A DNA stretch of 11,452 nt from Longimicrobium sp. Lineage in GTDB: Bacteria > Gemmatimonadota > Gemmatimonadetes > Longimicrobiales > Longimicrobiaceae. This document shows, one piece after another, positions 1 to 6,821 of the stretch; position 1 is the first letter of the stretch; every line of letters starts with the position of its first letter. The stretch covers positions 1-11,452 of the forward strand of contig JAUJMI010000073.1 in the NCBI GenBank assembly GCA_030446945.1. Reading direction: 5' to 3'. A program made the translations under genes and the position numbers. The notes beneath the pieces were generated by a model. The model made no database searches and was not told the origin of the DNA. It saw only the letters and a list, made by a program, of their open reading frames with translations.

Positions 1-1
1 C

Positions 2-643
2 GCGGAGCGGCCCTTCGTCGCGCTGAAGCTGGCGCTGACGCTGGACGGGCGCATCGCCGACCACGCGGGGAGCTCCGTGTGGATCACGGGCGAGGAGTCG
101 CGCGCCGAGGTGCACCGCCTGCGCGCCGGCTTCGACGCGGTGGCCGTGGGATCGGGCACGGCGCTCGCGGACGACCCGAAGCTCACCGTGCGCGGCGTGC
201 TGGAGCCGCGGGTGCCGCCGGTGCGCGTGGTGTTCGACCGCGGGCTCAGGCTTCCGCTGGAGAGCACGCTGGTGACGACGGCGCGCGAGGTGCCGGTGAT
301 GGTCGTCGCCGGCACCGTGCCGCCCGCCGAGCACGCTGCGGCGCTGGAGACGCGCGGCGTGCAGGTGCTCCGCGCCGGCGACGTGCACGACGGGCTCCGC
401 GCGCTTCGCGAGGCAGGCATCGGCTCGCTCTTCGTGGAGGGCGGCGCCACGGTGGCGGGCGAGATGCTGCGCGCGGGCGTGGTGGACCGCCTCTACCTAT
501 TCTACGCGCCGCTCTTCCTGGGCCCCGGCGGCCTCGGCGCGTTCGCGGGGCTGGAGAACTCCGCCATCGCGCACGCGCACCGCTGGCGCAGGCTGGACAC
601 GCGGAGCTTCGGCGCGGACACGCTGATCGCACTCGCCCGCTGA
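2..643 (+). CDS. ribD: RibD, C-terminal reductase part (5' end off window)
   Basis: The visible part is the reductase domain of bifunctional RibD, which reduces the ribosyl side chain of the aminopyrimidine intermediate to ribityl with NADPH in cytosolic riboflavin synthesis. The frame is open from base 2 (213 codons seen), and the N-terminal zinc deaminase domain must lie upstream. Family features seen are an opening [11 protein letters not shown] stretch, then [19 protein letters not shown], a [15 protein letters not shown] nucleotide-binding region, and [13 protein letters not shown] followed by [14 protein letters not shown] near the C-terminus. No start is visible; the first in-frame ATG (base 77) lies inside the domain and is not the start. 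The TGA stop is 10 bases before ribE, so the two are probably co-transcribed. A free-standing reductase is possible but less likely in this setting. Confidence 0.93.
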   Translation, partial: AERPFVALKLALTLDGRIADHAGSSVWITGEESRAEVHRLRAGFDAVAVGSGTALADDPKLTVRGVLEPRVPPVRVVFDRGLRLPLESTLVTTAREVPVMVVAGTVPPAEHAAALETRGVQVLRAGDVHDGLRALREAGIGSLFVEGGATVAGEMLRAGVVDRLYLFYAPLFLGPGGLGAFAGLENSAIAHAHRWRRLDTRSFGADTLIALAR

Positions 644-653
644 ATCGGGGAAG

Positions 654-1313
654 ATGTTCACCGGCATCATCGAAGAGATCGGCACGCTGGCCGACGTGCG
701 CGCGGACCGCGGCGGGCGCATCTTCCACATCGCCTGCCGCACGGTGCTGGAGGGGATGCGCCTGGGCGACAGCATCGCGGTGGACGGCGTGTGCCTGACC
801 GCGACCGAGATCCGCCCGGGGGGCTTCACCGTCGAGGCCGTGGGCACGACCCTCGGCCGCACCACGCTGAGCGGCTTCACGCGCGGGCGCCGGGCGAACC
901 TGGAGCGGGCGCTGGCGCTGGGGGCGCGTCTGGGTGGCCACATCGTGCAGGGACACGTGGACGGCGTCGGACGGGTCGCATCCATCGAGCAACGCGGCGA
1001 ACTGACGCTGATCGACTTCTCCCTGCCGGAGGACGTCGCCGCCGTCACGGTGCTGCACGGCTCCATCACCCTCAACGGCGTCTCGCTGACCGTCAACGAA
1101 GTGCCCGCGCCGGGAGTCTGCCAGGTGTCCATCATCCCCCACACCTGGGAGCACACCAACCTCGCCGACCTGCGCGTGGGCGACCCGGTGAACCTGGAGG
1201 GCGACACGATCGGCAAGTACGTGCGGCACCTGCTGGGGGCGCCCGCCGCGGGCGGCGGCGCGGCCGCGGCGAACGTGCGGCGGGCATGGGGTTACGAAGG
1301 GGAAGGTGCCTAG
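654..1313 (+). CDS. ribE: riboflavin synthase, alpha chain
   Basis: Catalyses the last step of riboflavin synthesis: dismutation of two 6,7-dimethyl-8-ribityllumazine molecules to riboflavin plus the aminopyrimidine. The 219 residues form the usual tandem lumazine-binding repeats. Repeat 1 begins at MFTGIIEEIG and holds GDSIAVDGVCLTA (38-50). Repeat 2 begins near residue 94 with GGHIVQGHVDGVG and holds GSITLNGVSLTVN (136-148), followed by IIPHT and the VNLEGDTIGKY ending. The conserved N-terminal MFTG fixes the ATG start, with a purine-rich GGGGAAG stretch just upstream. The Ala/Gly-rich tail after about residue 196 is beyond the conserved fold. The stop codon lies inside an inverted repeat. 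The gene is called ribC or ribE depending on the species naming scheme. Confidence 0.96.
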   Translation: MFTGIIEEIGTLADVRADRGGRIFHIACRTVLEGMRLGDSIAVDGVCLTATEIRPGGFTVEAVGTTLGRTTLSGFTRGRRANLERALALGARLGGHIVQGHVDGVGRVASIEQRGELTLIDFSLPEDVAAVTVLHGSITLNGVSLTVNEVPAPGVCQVSIIPHTWEHTNLADLRVGDPVNLEGDTIGKYVRHLLGAPAAGGGAAAANVRRAWGYEGEGA

Positions 1314-1377
1314 TTCCTGGTGCCCCGTGCCTGGTGAACTGCGCTGTTACTAGGCACCTGCCACTGGGCACTTCTGG
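1304..1377 (+). repeat. heptamer-based inverted repeat between ribE and ribBA
   Basis: A perfect 11-bp inverted repeat, AGGTGCCTAGT at 1304-1314 and ACTAGGCACCT at 1349-1359, flanks a 34-base spacer. The left side reads in degenerate 7-base steps from 1305 (GGTGCCT, AGTTCCT, GGTGCCC, CGTGCCT, GGTGAAC). The right side shows related heptamers on the opposite strand up to about 1377. The ribE TAG stop (1311-1313) is within the left arm. There is no T-run after the right arm, so this is unlikely to be an ordinary intrinsic terminator. It resembles short tandemly repeated heptamers seen between genes in some bacterial genomes. Confidence 0.7.
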
Positions 1378-1401
1378 CTGCTGATCTTGAAAAGGACCGA
1401 A

Positions 1402-2655
1402 ATGAGTTTTTCCCGCGTCGAAGACGCGATCCAGGACATACGCGACGGCAAGATGGTCATCGTGGCGGACGACGAGGACCGCGAGAACGAGGGCGACCTC
1501 GTCTGCGCGGCTTCGCTGGTGACGCCTGGGATCATCAACTTCATGGCCACGCACGCACGCGGCCTCATCTGCCTTGCGCTGACGGCGGAAAGGGCGGATG
1601 AGCTGGAGCTGCGCCAGATGACCGACAACAACACGGAGGCGCTCACCACCGCCTTCACCGTGTCGGTGGATGCGGCGCCCAAGTTCGGCGTGACGACTGG
1701 GATCAGCGCCCGCGACCGCGCCAAGACGATCCAGGTGTGCATGGACCCGGCGAGTGTGCCGTCGGACCTGCGGCGGCCGGGGCACGTCTTTCCGCTGCGC
1801 GCGCGGGCCGGCGGCGTGCTGCGCCGCGTGGGGCAGACCGAGGCGTCGGTGGACCTGGCGCGGCTCGCGGGGCTGCCTCCGGGCGGCGTGATCTGCGAGA
1901 TCATGAACGAGGACGGCAGCATGGCGCGCCGTCCCGAGCTGGAGGAGTTCGCGGCGCTGCACGGGATGAAGTTCATCACCGTCGCCCAGATCGTCGCGTA
2001 CCGCCTCAAGCGCGAGCGGCTGGTGCACCGCGCCGCCGAGGCCACCATCCCGACGCCCTTTGGCGAGTGGCGGATGATCGCCTACCGCAACGACGTGGAC
2101 CAGCACGAGCACGTCGCCATGATCAAGGGCGACGTGGAGGGGAGGGCGGGGACGCTGGTGAGGATGCACTCCGAGTGCCTCACCGGCGACGTCTTCCACT
2201 CGCTGCGCTGCGACTGCGGCGAGCAGCTGGACGCCGCGATGCAGCAGATCAGCGGCGAGGGGCAAGGCGTCATCGTGTACCTGCGCCAGGAGGGGCGGGG
2301 GATCGGGCTGGTGAACAAGCTGCGCGCCTACAACCTGCAGGACCAGGGGCTGGACACGGTGGAGGCCAACGAGGCGCTCGGCTTCCGCCCCGACCTGCGC
2401 GAGTACGGGATCGGCGCGCAGATCCTGCTGGACCTGGGGCTGAACTCGGTGCGCTTCCTGACCAACAACCCCAAGAAGATCGTGGGGCTGGACGGCTACG
2501 GCCTCTCCGTTGCGGAGCAGGTGCCGCTGGAGGTTAAGCCGAACCCGCACAACGCGGATTACCTGAACACCAAGCGCGACAAGATGGGCCACCTCTTCCC
2601 GCCCGCCGAGGGTGGGGAGCTCTCAACCCTCGCGGCGGACGAACAGCCGGCATGA
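1402..2655 (+). CDS. ribBA: RibBA: DHBP synthase / GTP cyclohydrolase II
   Basis: Bifunctional cytosolic enzyme supplying both riboflavin precursors, of 417 residues. The N-terminal DHBP synthase domain (about 1-203) has [10 protein letters not shown] at 23-32 with metal-ligand Glu28, [13 protein letters not shown] at 98-110 and RPGHVFPL at 125-132. The next motif reads GQTEASVDL, with Gln145 where E. coli RibB has its second metal ligand, His153. The C-terminal GTP cyclohydrolase II domain (about 208-400) has zinc cysteines 259, 270 and 272 in [15 protein letters not shown], then [11 protein letters not shown] at 293-303 and a C-terminal KRDKMGH. The ATG at 1402 is preferred because AAAGGA lies 7-8 bases upstream; an in-frame TTG at 1387 would add five residues. 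The stop overlaps the ribH start (ATGA). The cyclohydrolase half looks intact. Confidence 0.95.
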   Translation: MSFSRVEDAIQDIRDGKMVIVADDEDRENEGDLVCAASLVTPGIINFMATHARGLICLALTAERADELELRQMTDNNTEALTTAFTVSVDAAPKFGVTTGISARDRAKTIQVCMDPASVPSDLRRPGHVFPLRARAGGVLRRVGQTEASVDLARLAGLPPGGVICEIMNEDGSMARRPELEEFAALHGMKFITVAQIVAYRLKRERLVHRAAEATIPTPFGEWRMIAYRNDVDQHEHVAMIKGDVEGRAGTLVRMHSECLTGDVFHSLRCDCGEQLDAAMQQISGEGQGVIVYLRQEGRGIGLVNKLRAYNLQDQGLDTVEANEALGFRPDLREYGIGAQILLDLGLNSVRFLTNNPKKIVGLDGYGLSVAEQVPLEVKPNPHNADYLNTKRDKMGHLFPPAEGGELSTLAADEQPA

Positions 2656-3134
2656 AAGAGCATCAGGGGCACCTTCGGGCGGATGGGCGGCGGTTCGGGA
2701 TCGTCGTGGCGCGCTTCAACGAGCTGATCACGCGCCCGCTGCTGGCCGGCGCCCGCGACTGCCTGGTGAGGCACGGCGCGTCGGACGACGACATCGAGGT
2801 GGCGTGGGTCCCCGGCGCGTGGGAGATCCCCTCCGCGCTGGACCGCCTGGCGCGCACGGGGAGGTTCGACGCCCTGATCGCCCTGGGGTGCGTCATCCGC
2901 GGCGCCACGCCCCACTTCGACTACGTGGCGGGTCACGCGGCCAGCGGCACCGGCGCGGTGGCGCAGCAGCACGGTCTGCCGGTGATCAACGGCGTGCTGA
3001 CCACCGACACGATCGAGCAGGCGATCGAGCGGGCCGGCACCAAGGCGGGGAACAAGGGGTGGGATGCGGCGGCGGCGGCCGTCGAGATGGCGGACCTCTT
3101 CGCGCGGCTGGACGCGGAGGATGCCGGTGCGTAA
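2652..3134 (+). CDS. ribH: 6,7-dimethyl-8-ribityllumazine synthase
   Basis: Condenses the ribityl aminopyrimidine with 3,4-dihydroxy-2-butanone 4-phosphate to give lumazine, the substrate of RibE. Members normally assemble as pentamers or 60-subunit shells in the cytosol. The 160-residue length is normal. Motifs seen are ARFNELIT (20-27), VPGAWEIP (53-60), where Trp replaces the common Phe, [14 protein letters not shown] (81-94) with the conserved His88, [11 protein letters not shown] (114-124) and [11 protein letters not shown] (126-136) with Arg127. The ATG overlaps the ribBA stop by four bases and no strong ribosome binding site precedes it, which suggests coupling to ribBA translation. 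The end overlaps nusB by a few bases. Confidence 0.97.
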   Translation: MKEHQGHLRADGRRFGIVVARFNELITRPLLAGARDCLVRHGASDDDIEVAWVPGAWEIPSALDRLARTGRFDALIALGCVIRGATPHFDYVAGHAASGTGAVAQQHGLPVINGVLTTDTIEQAIERAGTKAGNKGWDAAAAAVEMADLFARLDAEDAGA

Positions 3135-3564
3135 CCGCAGCCGTGCACGCGGTTGGGCGCTCCAGGCGCTGTACGCCTGGGAGGCCCGCGGCGCCATCGC
3201 CGAGGAGATGATGCGGGTGCTGGTGGAGATCTTCTCCACTCTCAACGTCTCGGCGCAGAACCGGCCGTACGCGGAGGTTCTGGTGCGGCTCGTCTCCAGC
3301 AACCTGCGCCGCGTGGACGGGCTGGTGGAGGAGTCGCTCACCAACTGGCGGATGTCGCGGCTCTCCGTAATCGACCGCAACATCCTGCGCCTGGGGGTGG
3401 CGGAGATGCTCTTCGTGGACGACGTGGCGCCGCGCATCACCATCCGCGAGATGGTGATGCTGGCGGAGAAGTACGGGACGCACGAGAGCCCGCGCTTCGT
3501 CAACGGCGTGCTGGACGCGGTGATGCGCCGCGTGGCCCCGGAGGAGGGGAGCGCCCCCCGGTGA
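3127..3564 (+). CDS. nusB: transcription antitermination factor NusB
   Basis: NusB binds boxA RNA with NusE (ribosomal protein S10) and supports antitermination of rRNA operons. The protein is a small all-helical RNA-binding domain: an Arg-rich start ([18 protein letters not shown]), a central [18 protein letters not shown] stretch and a closing [12 protein letters not shown], all typical of the family. Two starts are possible. The ATG at 3121 directly abuts GGAGG (3116-3120), too close to use it. The GTG at 3127 is 6 bases downstream of GGAGG and is preferred, giving 145 residues rather than 147. The gene overlaps the end of ribH, and its stop overlaps the next gene's GTG. A nusB gene following ribH is a common bacterial arrangement. 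Confidence 0.94.
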   Translation: MRNRSRARGWALQALYAWEARGAIAEEMMRVLVEIFSTLNVSAQNRPYAEVLVRLVSSNLRRVDGLVEESLTNWRMSRLSVIDRNILRLGVAEMLFVDDVAPRITIREMVMLAEKYGTHESPRFVNGVLDAVMRRVAPEEGSAPR

Positions 3565-4688
3565 AGCTGCTGGTGCTCAACTGGCAGGACCGCACCAACC
3601 CGCAGGCCGGCGGGGCCGAGGTGCACCTCCACGAGATATTCGGACGCCTGGCGGCACGCGGTCACCGCGTGTCGCTTCTCGCGTCCGGCTACCGCGGCGC
3701 GCCGGCCCGCGCGGTGATCGACGGCATCGACGTGCACCGCGCGGGCGGGCGCCACACCTTCAACGCCGTGGCGCCAGGCTACTACCGCCGCCACCTGGAG
3801 TCCGAGCGCTTCGACCTGGTGGTGGAGGCGCTCAACAAGGTCCCGCTCTTCTCGCCGCTCTGGTGCGGGCGGCCGACCGTGCTGCTGGTGCACCACCTCT
3901 TCGGCGCCACCGCGTTCCGCGAGGCCTCCTTTCCCGTCGCCGCCGCGACCTGGCTGCTGGAGCGTCCCATCGGCCGCGTCTACCGCCGCTCGCCGGCGCA
4001 GGCGATCTCGCGCAGCACGGCCGAGGACATGGTGGCGCGCGGGCTCCGCGAGAGCGCGATCCGGGTGATCTATCCGGGTGTCGAGCTCGGCTTCTACACG
4101 CCCGATCCGGCGGTACCGCGCCTCCCGCAGCCCACCTTCCTGTACCTCGGCCGCCTCCGCCGCTACAAGGGAATCCAGTTCGTGCTCCGCGGCGTGGCCG
4201 CGCTCCGCGACCGCGGCACGCCCGTGCGCCTGCTGATCGGCGGCAAGGGCGATTACGAGCCCGAGCTGCGCCGCCTGGCCGCCGAGCTGCGCCTGGGCGA
4301 CCGCGTGGAGTTCCTCGGGTTCGTGAGCGAGGAGCGCAAGCGGGAGCTGTTCCGGACGGTCTGGGCCAACGTCTTCCCCTCACCCAAGGAAGGGTGGGGG
4401 ATCACCAACCTGGAAGCCGCCGCCTGCGCCACCCCCACCATCGCCAGCGACTCCCCGGGGCTGCGCGAGTCGGTGATGCACGGTCGTACGGGCATCCTCG
4501 TCCGCCACGGCGACGCCGGCGCCCTCGCGGAGGCGATCGGCCGGCTCGCGGCCAGCCCGGCGAAGGTGGCGCGGCTCGGTGCGGGCGCGCTGGAGTTCGC
4601 GCAGGGGTTCACGTGGGACGGCGCGGCGGAGCGGACGGAGGAGCATCTGCGCGAGGCCCTCACCCCCCCGACCCCCCTCTCCCGATAA
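3561..4688 (+). CDS. glycosyltransferase, GT4-type (GT-B fold)
   Basis: Probable retaining glycosyltransferase of 375 residues, predicted cytosolic or membrane-peripheral. The N-terminal half has a family-4-like acceptor-domain opening ([25 protein letters not shown]). The C-terminal half has the nucleotide-sugar domain: LYLGRLRRYKGI at 194-205, LLIGGKGDYEPELR from 224, and the E-x7-E pair Glu277 and Glu285 in KEGWGITNLEAAACATPTIA. Donor and acceptor cannot be told; a cell-surface polysaccharide or glycolipid is a guess from the family. The GTG start overlaps the nusB stop (GTGA), with a GGAGGGG stretch upstream inside nusB. The last residues (LTPPTPLSR) and the TAA stop are encoded by the left arm of a palindromic repeat, so the native C-terminus may have been altered by that repeat. 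Confidence 0.88.
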   Translation: MKLLVLNWQDRTNPQAGGAEVHLHEIFGRLAARGHRVSLLASGYRGAPARAVIDGIDVHRAGGRHTFNAVAPGYYRRHLESERFDLVVEALNKVPLFSPLWCGRPTVLLVHHLFGATAFREASFPVAAATWLLERPIGRVYRRSPAQAISRSTAEDMVARGLRESAIRVIYPGVELGFYTPDPAVPRLPQPTFLYLGRLRRYKGIQFVLRGVAALRDRGTPVRLLIGGKGDYEPELRRLAAELRLGDRVEFLGFVSEERKRELFRTVWANVFPSPKEGWGITNLEAAACATPTIASDSPGLRESVMHGRTGILVRHGDAGALAEAIGRLAASPAKVARLGAGALEFAQGFTWDGAAERTEEHLREALTPPTPLSR

Positions 4689-4725
4689 CAGGAGAGGCTG
4701 GCGCCTCTGTTGTCGGGAGAGGGGG
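4673..4725 (+). repeat. 53-base palindromic repeat overlapping the glycosyltransferase stop
   Basis: Bases 4673-4689 pair with 4709-4725 as a 17-bp stem with one G-T wobble. An inner 6-bp stem, AGAGGC at 4693-4698 with GCCTCT at 4703-4708, closes a TGGC loop. The only interruption is a three-base bulge (4690-4692) on the left side. The stop codon of the upstream gene is in the left arm. No T-run follows, so it is a weak candidate for an intrinsic terminator, but an RNA stem this strong could still end or stabilise the upstream transcript. It resembles dispersed CCCTCTCCC/GGGAGAGGG intergenic palindromes. Confidence 0.75.
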
Positions 4726-4782
4726 AGGGTTGACGAGGGGAACTGCAGGGGTGGCGGCCGGGGTTCGTGCTGTTTCGGCGGC

Positions 4783-4802
4783 GGGCGTGATGAATCACGC
4801 CC
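4783..4802. repeat. 9-bp perfect palindrome, GGGCGTGAT/ATCACGCCC
   Basis: GGGCGTGAT (4783-4791) and its exact complement ATCACGCCC (4794-4802) are separated by GA, with CTACAGGG following. This could be a small hairpin or a dyad operator. It resembles dispersed intergenic TGTAGGGGCG-type palindromes found in several phyla, so a repeat is favoured over a specific operator. Confidence 0.6.
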
Positions 4803-4839
4803 CTACAGGGATGTCGCCGCGCAGGCCGAGCCTGGTAGG

Positions 4840-4888
4840 CTGTCCCCGGTGCCCTGTCCCCTCCTGCCATTCCCCATTCCCCATTCCC
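4840..4888 (+). repeat. 7-bp tandem repeat tract ending in three CATTCCC copies
   Basis: Three exact CATTCCC units occupy 4868-4888. The same 7-base register runs back to 4840 with related units (CTGTCCC, CGGTGCC, CTGTCCC, CTCCTGC). The composition and period match the degenerate heptamer tract between ribE and ribBA, so both probably belong to one class of short tandem heptamer repeat. Confidence 0.7.
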
Positions 4889-4988
4889 CCCTCGCCCGAT
4901 TCCTGCGGAAGCCCCCGAACGCCCGTCGGACCATGGTGCGCGGGGCCGCCGCGCTGTATCCTGTCGCAAACGCCGAACACACCGCCGC

Positions 4989-4992
4989 GGAG
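4989..4992 (+). promoter_or_regulatory. ribosome binding site selecting the TTG start of hprK
   Basis: GGAG sits 7 bases before the TTG at 5000. This spacing, and the fact that family homology begins exactly there (TVDDLLSSKR), decides the start in a frame that is open far upstream. Confidence 0.65.
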
Positions 4993-4999
4993 CGCGTCT

Positions 5000-5950
5000 T
5001 TGACCGTAGACGACCTGCTGAGCAGCAAACGGGATTCGCTCGCGCTGGAGCTGCTGACCGACGAGCGGGGGCTCATGCGGCCTATCCACACCCCGGAGAT
5101 CAGCAGCCCGGGGCTGGTGCTCACCGGCTACTCGGAACGCTTCCCGTCGGACCGCATCCAGGTGCTGGGGGAGACCGAGATCTCGTTCCTGGAGTCGCTG
5201 GACGACGAGCGGAGGAGGGCGTCCATCGAGGCGTTCCTGGCGTTCGACATCCCCGTCGTCTTCGTCACCAAGTCGCAGGAGCCGCCGGAGCCGCTGCTGG
5301 AGATCGCCAACCGCGTGGGGACGCCGGTGATCCGCACGGCGCTCAAGACGTCGGACTTCTACACGCGCATCAAGCCGTTCCTCGAAGAGCGCTTCGCACC
5401 CGTCACCACGCTGCACGGGTCGCTGGCGGACGTGTACGGGGTGGGGCTGCTCTTCATGGGGGCCAGCGGGGTGGGGAAGAGCGAGGCGGTGCTGGACCTG
5501 GTGGAGCGCGGGCACCGGCTGGTGGCCGACGACATGGTGATCGTGTCGCGGCGCGGGCACGAGGTGCTCATCGGGCGCGGGCACGAGCTGCAGCGGCACC
5601 ACATGGAGATCCGCGGCGTCGGCATCATCGACATCCGCCGGCTCTTCGGGGTCCGGGCCATCCGCCTGCAGAAGCGGGTGGAGGTGGTGGTGCAGCTGGA
5701 GGTGTGGGACCAGAACGCGGCGTACGACCGCACCGGGCTGGACATGAGCGTGCAGGACATCCTCGGCGTGGACGTGCCGCTCATCAAGATCCCGCTGGTG
5801 CCGGGCAAGAACATCACTGTAGTGTGCGAGGTGGTGGCGATGAACCACCTCCTGAAATACGCGGGCATCAACACCGCCGAGCTCTTCAACCGACGGCTGC
5901 AGCGCCACATGGCCGGATTGCCGGAGTACCTGGAGGAAGACTATGAGTGA
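5000..5950 (+). CDS. hprK: HPr kinase/phosphorylase
   Basis: Phosphorylates the regulatory serine of HPr with ATP or pyrophosphate and reverses this by phosphorolysis, linking PTS activity to metabolic state. The 316-residue length is normal. The N-terminal domain spans about 1-130. The catalytic domain has His139 in LHGSLADVYGVG, a P-loop GASGVGKS at 154-161, LVADD at 174-178 and the family signature EIRGVGIIDIRRLFG (203-217). The segment MSVQDILGVDVPLIKIPLVPG (249-269) fits the C-terminal region. The TTG start is chosen because GGAG lies 7 bases upstream and the family N-terminus begins there. This is the first gene of the PTS operon and it overlaps the EIIA gene by 8 bases. The presence of HPr with a matching serine four genes later supports the assignment. 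Confidence 0.95.
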   Translation: MTVDDLLSSKRDSLALELLTDERGLMRPIHTPEISSPGLVLTGYSERFPSDRIQVLGETEISFLESLDDERRRASIEAFLAFDIPVVFVTKSQEPPEPLLEIANRVGTPVIRTALKTSDFYTRIKPFLEERFAPVTTLHGSLADVYGVGLLFMGASGVGKSEAVLDLVERGHRLVADDMVIVSRRGHEVLIGRGHELQRHHMEIRGVGIIDIRRLFGVRAIRLQKRVEVVVQLEVWDQNAAYDRTGLDMSVQDILGVDVPLIKIPLVPGKNITVVCEVVAMNHLLKYAGINTAELFNRRLQRHMAGLPEYLEEDYE

Positions 5951-6362
5951 GCCCGTGCGCGGCGTGGTGGTGGGCCACGCGTCGCTCGCAGCGGGGATGG
6001 TGGCGTGCGTCCGCCAGATCGCGGGCGCCGAGGAGGACGCGCTCGTGCCCCTGAGCAACGACGGCTGCGGGCCGGATTCGCTCGCCGCCCGCCTGCGCGA
6101 GGCGCTGGGCGACGGCCCAGCGATCGTCTTCACCGACCTGGGGAGCGGGTCCTGCGCCTTCGCCGCGCGCCGCGTCGCGATGGAGCGGCCGGACACCGGG
6201 ATCATCACCGGGGTGAACCTGCCCATCCTGCTGGACTTCGTCTTCCACCGCACCATGCCCGTGGGCGAGCTGGTGGAGCGGCTGGTGGAAAAGGGACGCA
6301 CGGGCGTGTCGGGCGCCCACCGGGAAGGCGCGGCGCATGCCGATCGTGCTGTTTCGCGTTGA
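5943..6362 (+). CDS. PTS EIIA component, mannose/sorbose family
   Basis: Soluble phosphocarrier of 139 residues that takes phosphate from HPr-His and passes it to EIIB. The Man-family IIA fold is recognised by GVVVGHASLAAGM with phospho-acceptor His12, an IVFTDLGSGSCAFAAR segment where the family often has TDLFGGSP, and ITGVNLPILLDFVF in the C-terminal half. The SGSC variant is unusual but in a tolerant loop. The ATG is preceded by GGAGGAAG at a good distance and overlaps the hprK end by 8 bases. The gene's last 26 bases overlap EIIB, so its tail (HADRAVSR) is constrained by the other frame. In some Gram-negative lineages such a IIA serves regulation only, but here IIB, IIC and IID follow, so transport is likely. 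Confidence 0.9.
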   Translation: MSEPVRGVVVGHASLAAGMVACVRQIAGAEEDALVPLSNDGCGPDSLAARLREALGDGPAIVFTDLGSGSCAFAARRVAMERPDTGIITGVNLPILLDFVFHRTMPVGELVERLVEKGRTGVSGAHREGAAHADRAVSR

Positions 6363-6819
6363 CGAACGGCTGATCCACGGCCAGGTGGTGGTGGGGTGGG
6401 GCGGCCCCCTCCACGCCGACCGCATCGTCGTGGTGGACGACGCCATCGCCGGCTCCGCCTGGGAGCAGGAGCTGTACTGCCTGGGCGTGCCGCCGGAGAT
6501 CGAGGCGCAGTTCGTCTCGGCCGCGCAGGCGCTGGACGCGTTCGAGCTGTGGCGGAGCGGCCCCAAGCGCACCATCGTCCTGGTACGCGACGTGGCCACC
6601 GCGCGCTGGATGGCGGACAGCGGGGTGCTTCGCGGCGAGGAAGTCAACCTGGGCGGCATCCACCACGCGGAAGGACGCACGCGCGTCCTCCCCTACCTGC
6701 ACCTGACGCCGGACGAGCTGGCGACGCTGCGCGAGATGGAGGCGAGCGGCGTGGCGGTCTCCGCCCGCGACCTGCCCGGCTCGAATCGGGTGCGGCTGGA
6801 AGAGCTGGGCGAGGGGTGA
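6337..6819 (+). CDS. PTS EIIB component, mannose/sorbose family
   Basis: Cytosolic phosphotransfer protein of 160 residues that passes phosphate from EIIA to the sugar during transport through IIC/IID. The defining motif is near the N-terminus: FRVDERLIHGQVVVGW with phospho-acceptor His14, followed by ADRIVVVDDAIAGSAWEQ. A later VNLGGIHH segment and a C-terminal TPDELATLREMEASGVAV helix-strand also fit the family. The ATG has GGGAAGG about 8 bases upstream and lies 26 bases inside EIIA in another frame. Only 2 bases separate its stop from EIIC. The substrate cannot be predicted from this sequence. Confidence 0.93.
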   Translation: MPIVLFRVDERLIHGQVVVGWGGPLHADRIVVVDDAIAGSAWEQELYCLGVPPEIEAQFVSAAQALDAFELWRSGPKRTIVLVRDVATARWMADSGVLRGEEVNLGGIHHAEGRTRVLPYLHLTPDELATLREMEASGVAVSARDLPGSNRVRLEELGEG

Positions 6820-6821
6820 CG

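Larger units (their letters stand above)
4689..4999. other. 311-base intergenic region before hprK
   Basis: No credible gene is seen. The region holds the right part of the 53-base palindrome, a 9-bp palindrome and a heptamer tandem repeat. A weak -10-like TATCCT (4957-4962) lies about 40 bases before the hprK start but has no convincing -35 partner. The operon promoter is probably in the last 110 bases, after the repeats. The hprK reading frame stays open through the whole gap, so an automated call could wrongly extend hprK upstream, for example to the in-frame ATG at 4811. Confidence 0.55.

Noticed and set aside
4730..4735. TTGACG as a -35 box for the hprK operon
   Set aside because: No acceptable -10 element lies 15 to 19 bases downstream; the match is probably chance at the edge of the palindrome.
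4840..4888. CRISPR-like array
   Set aside because: The units are 7 bases in direct tandem without spacers.
4811..4999. N-terminal extension of hprK to the in-frame ATG at 4811 or further upstream
   Set aside because: The added residues are encoded by heptamer repeats and have no family similarity; the TTG at 5000 has a well-placed GGAG and starts exactly at the family N-terminus.
4253..6301. Long minus-strand open frame opposite the glycosyltransferase, hprK and EIIA
   Set aside because: A shadow of real plus-strand genes; no motif or plausible start signal seen.
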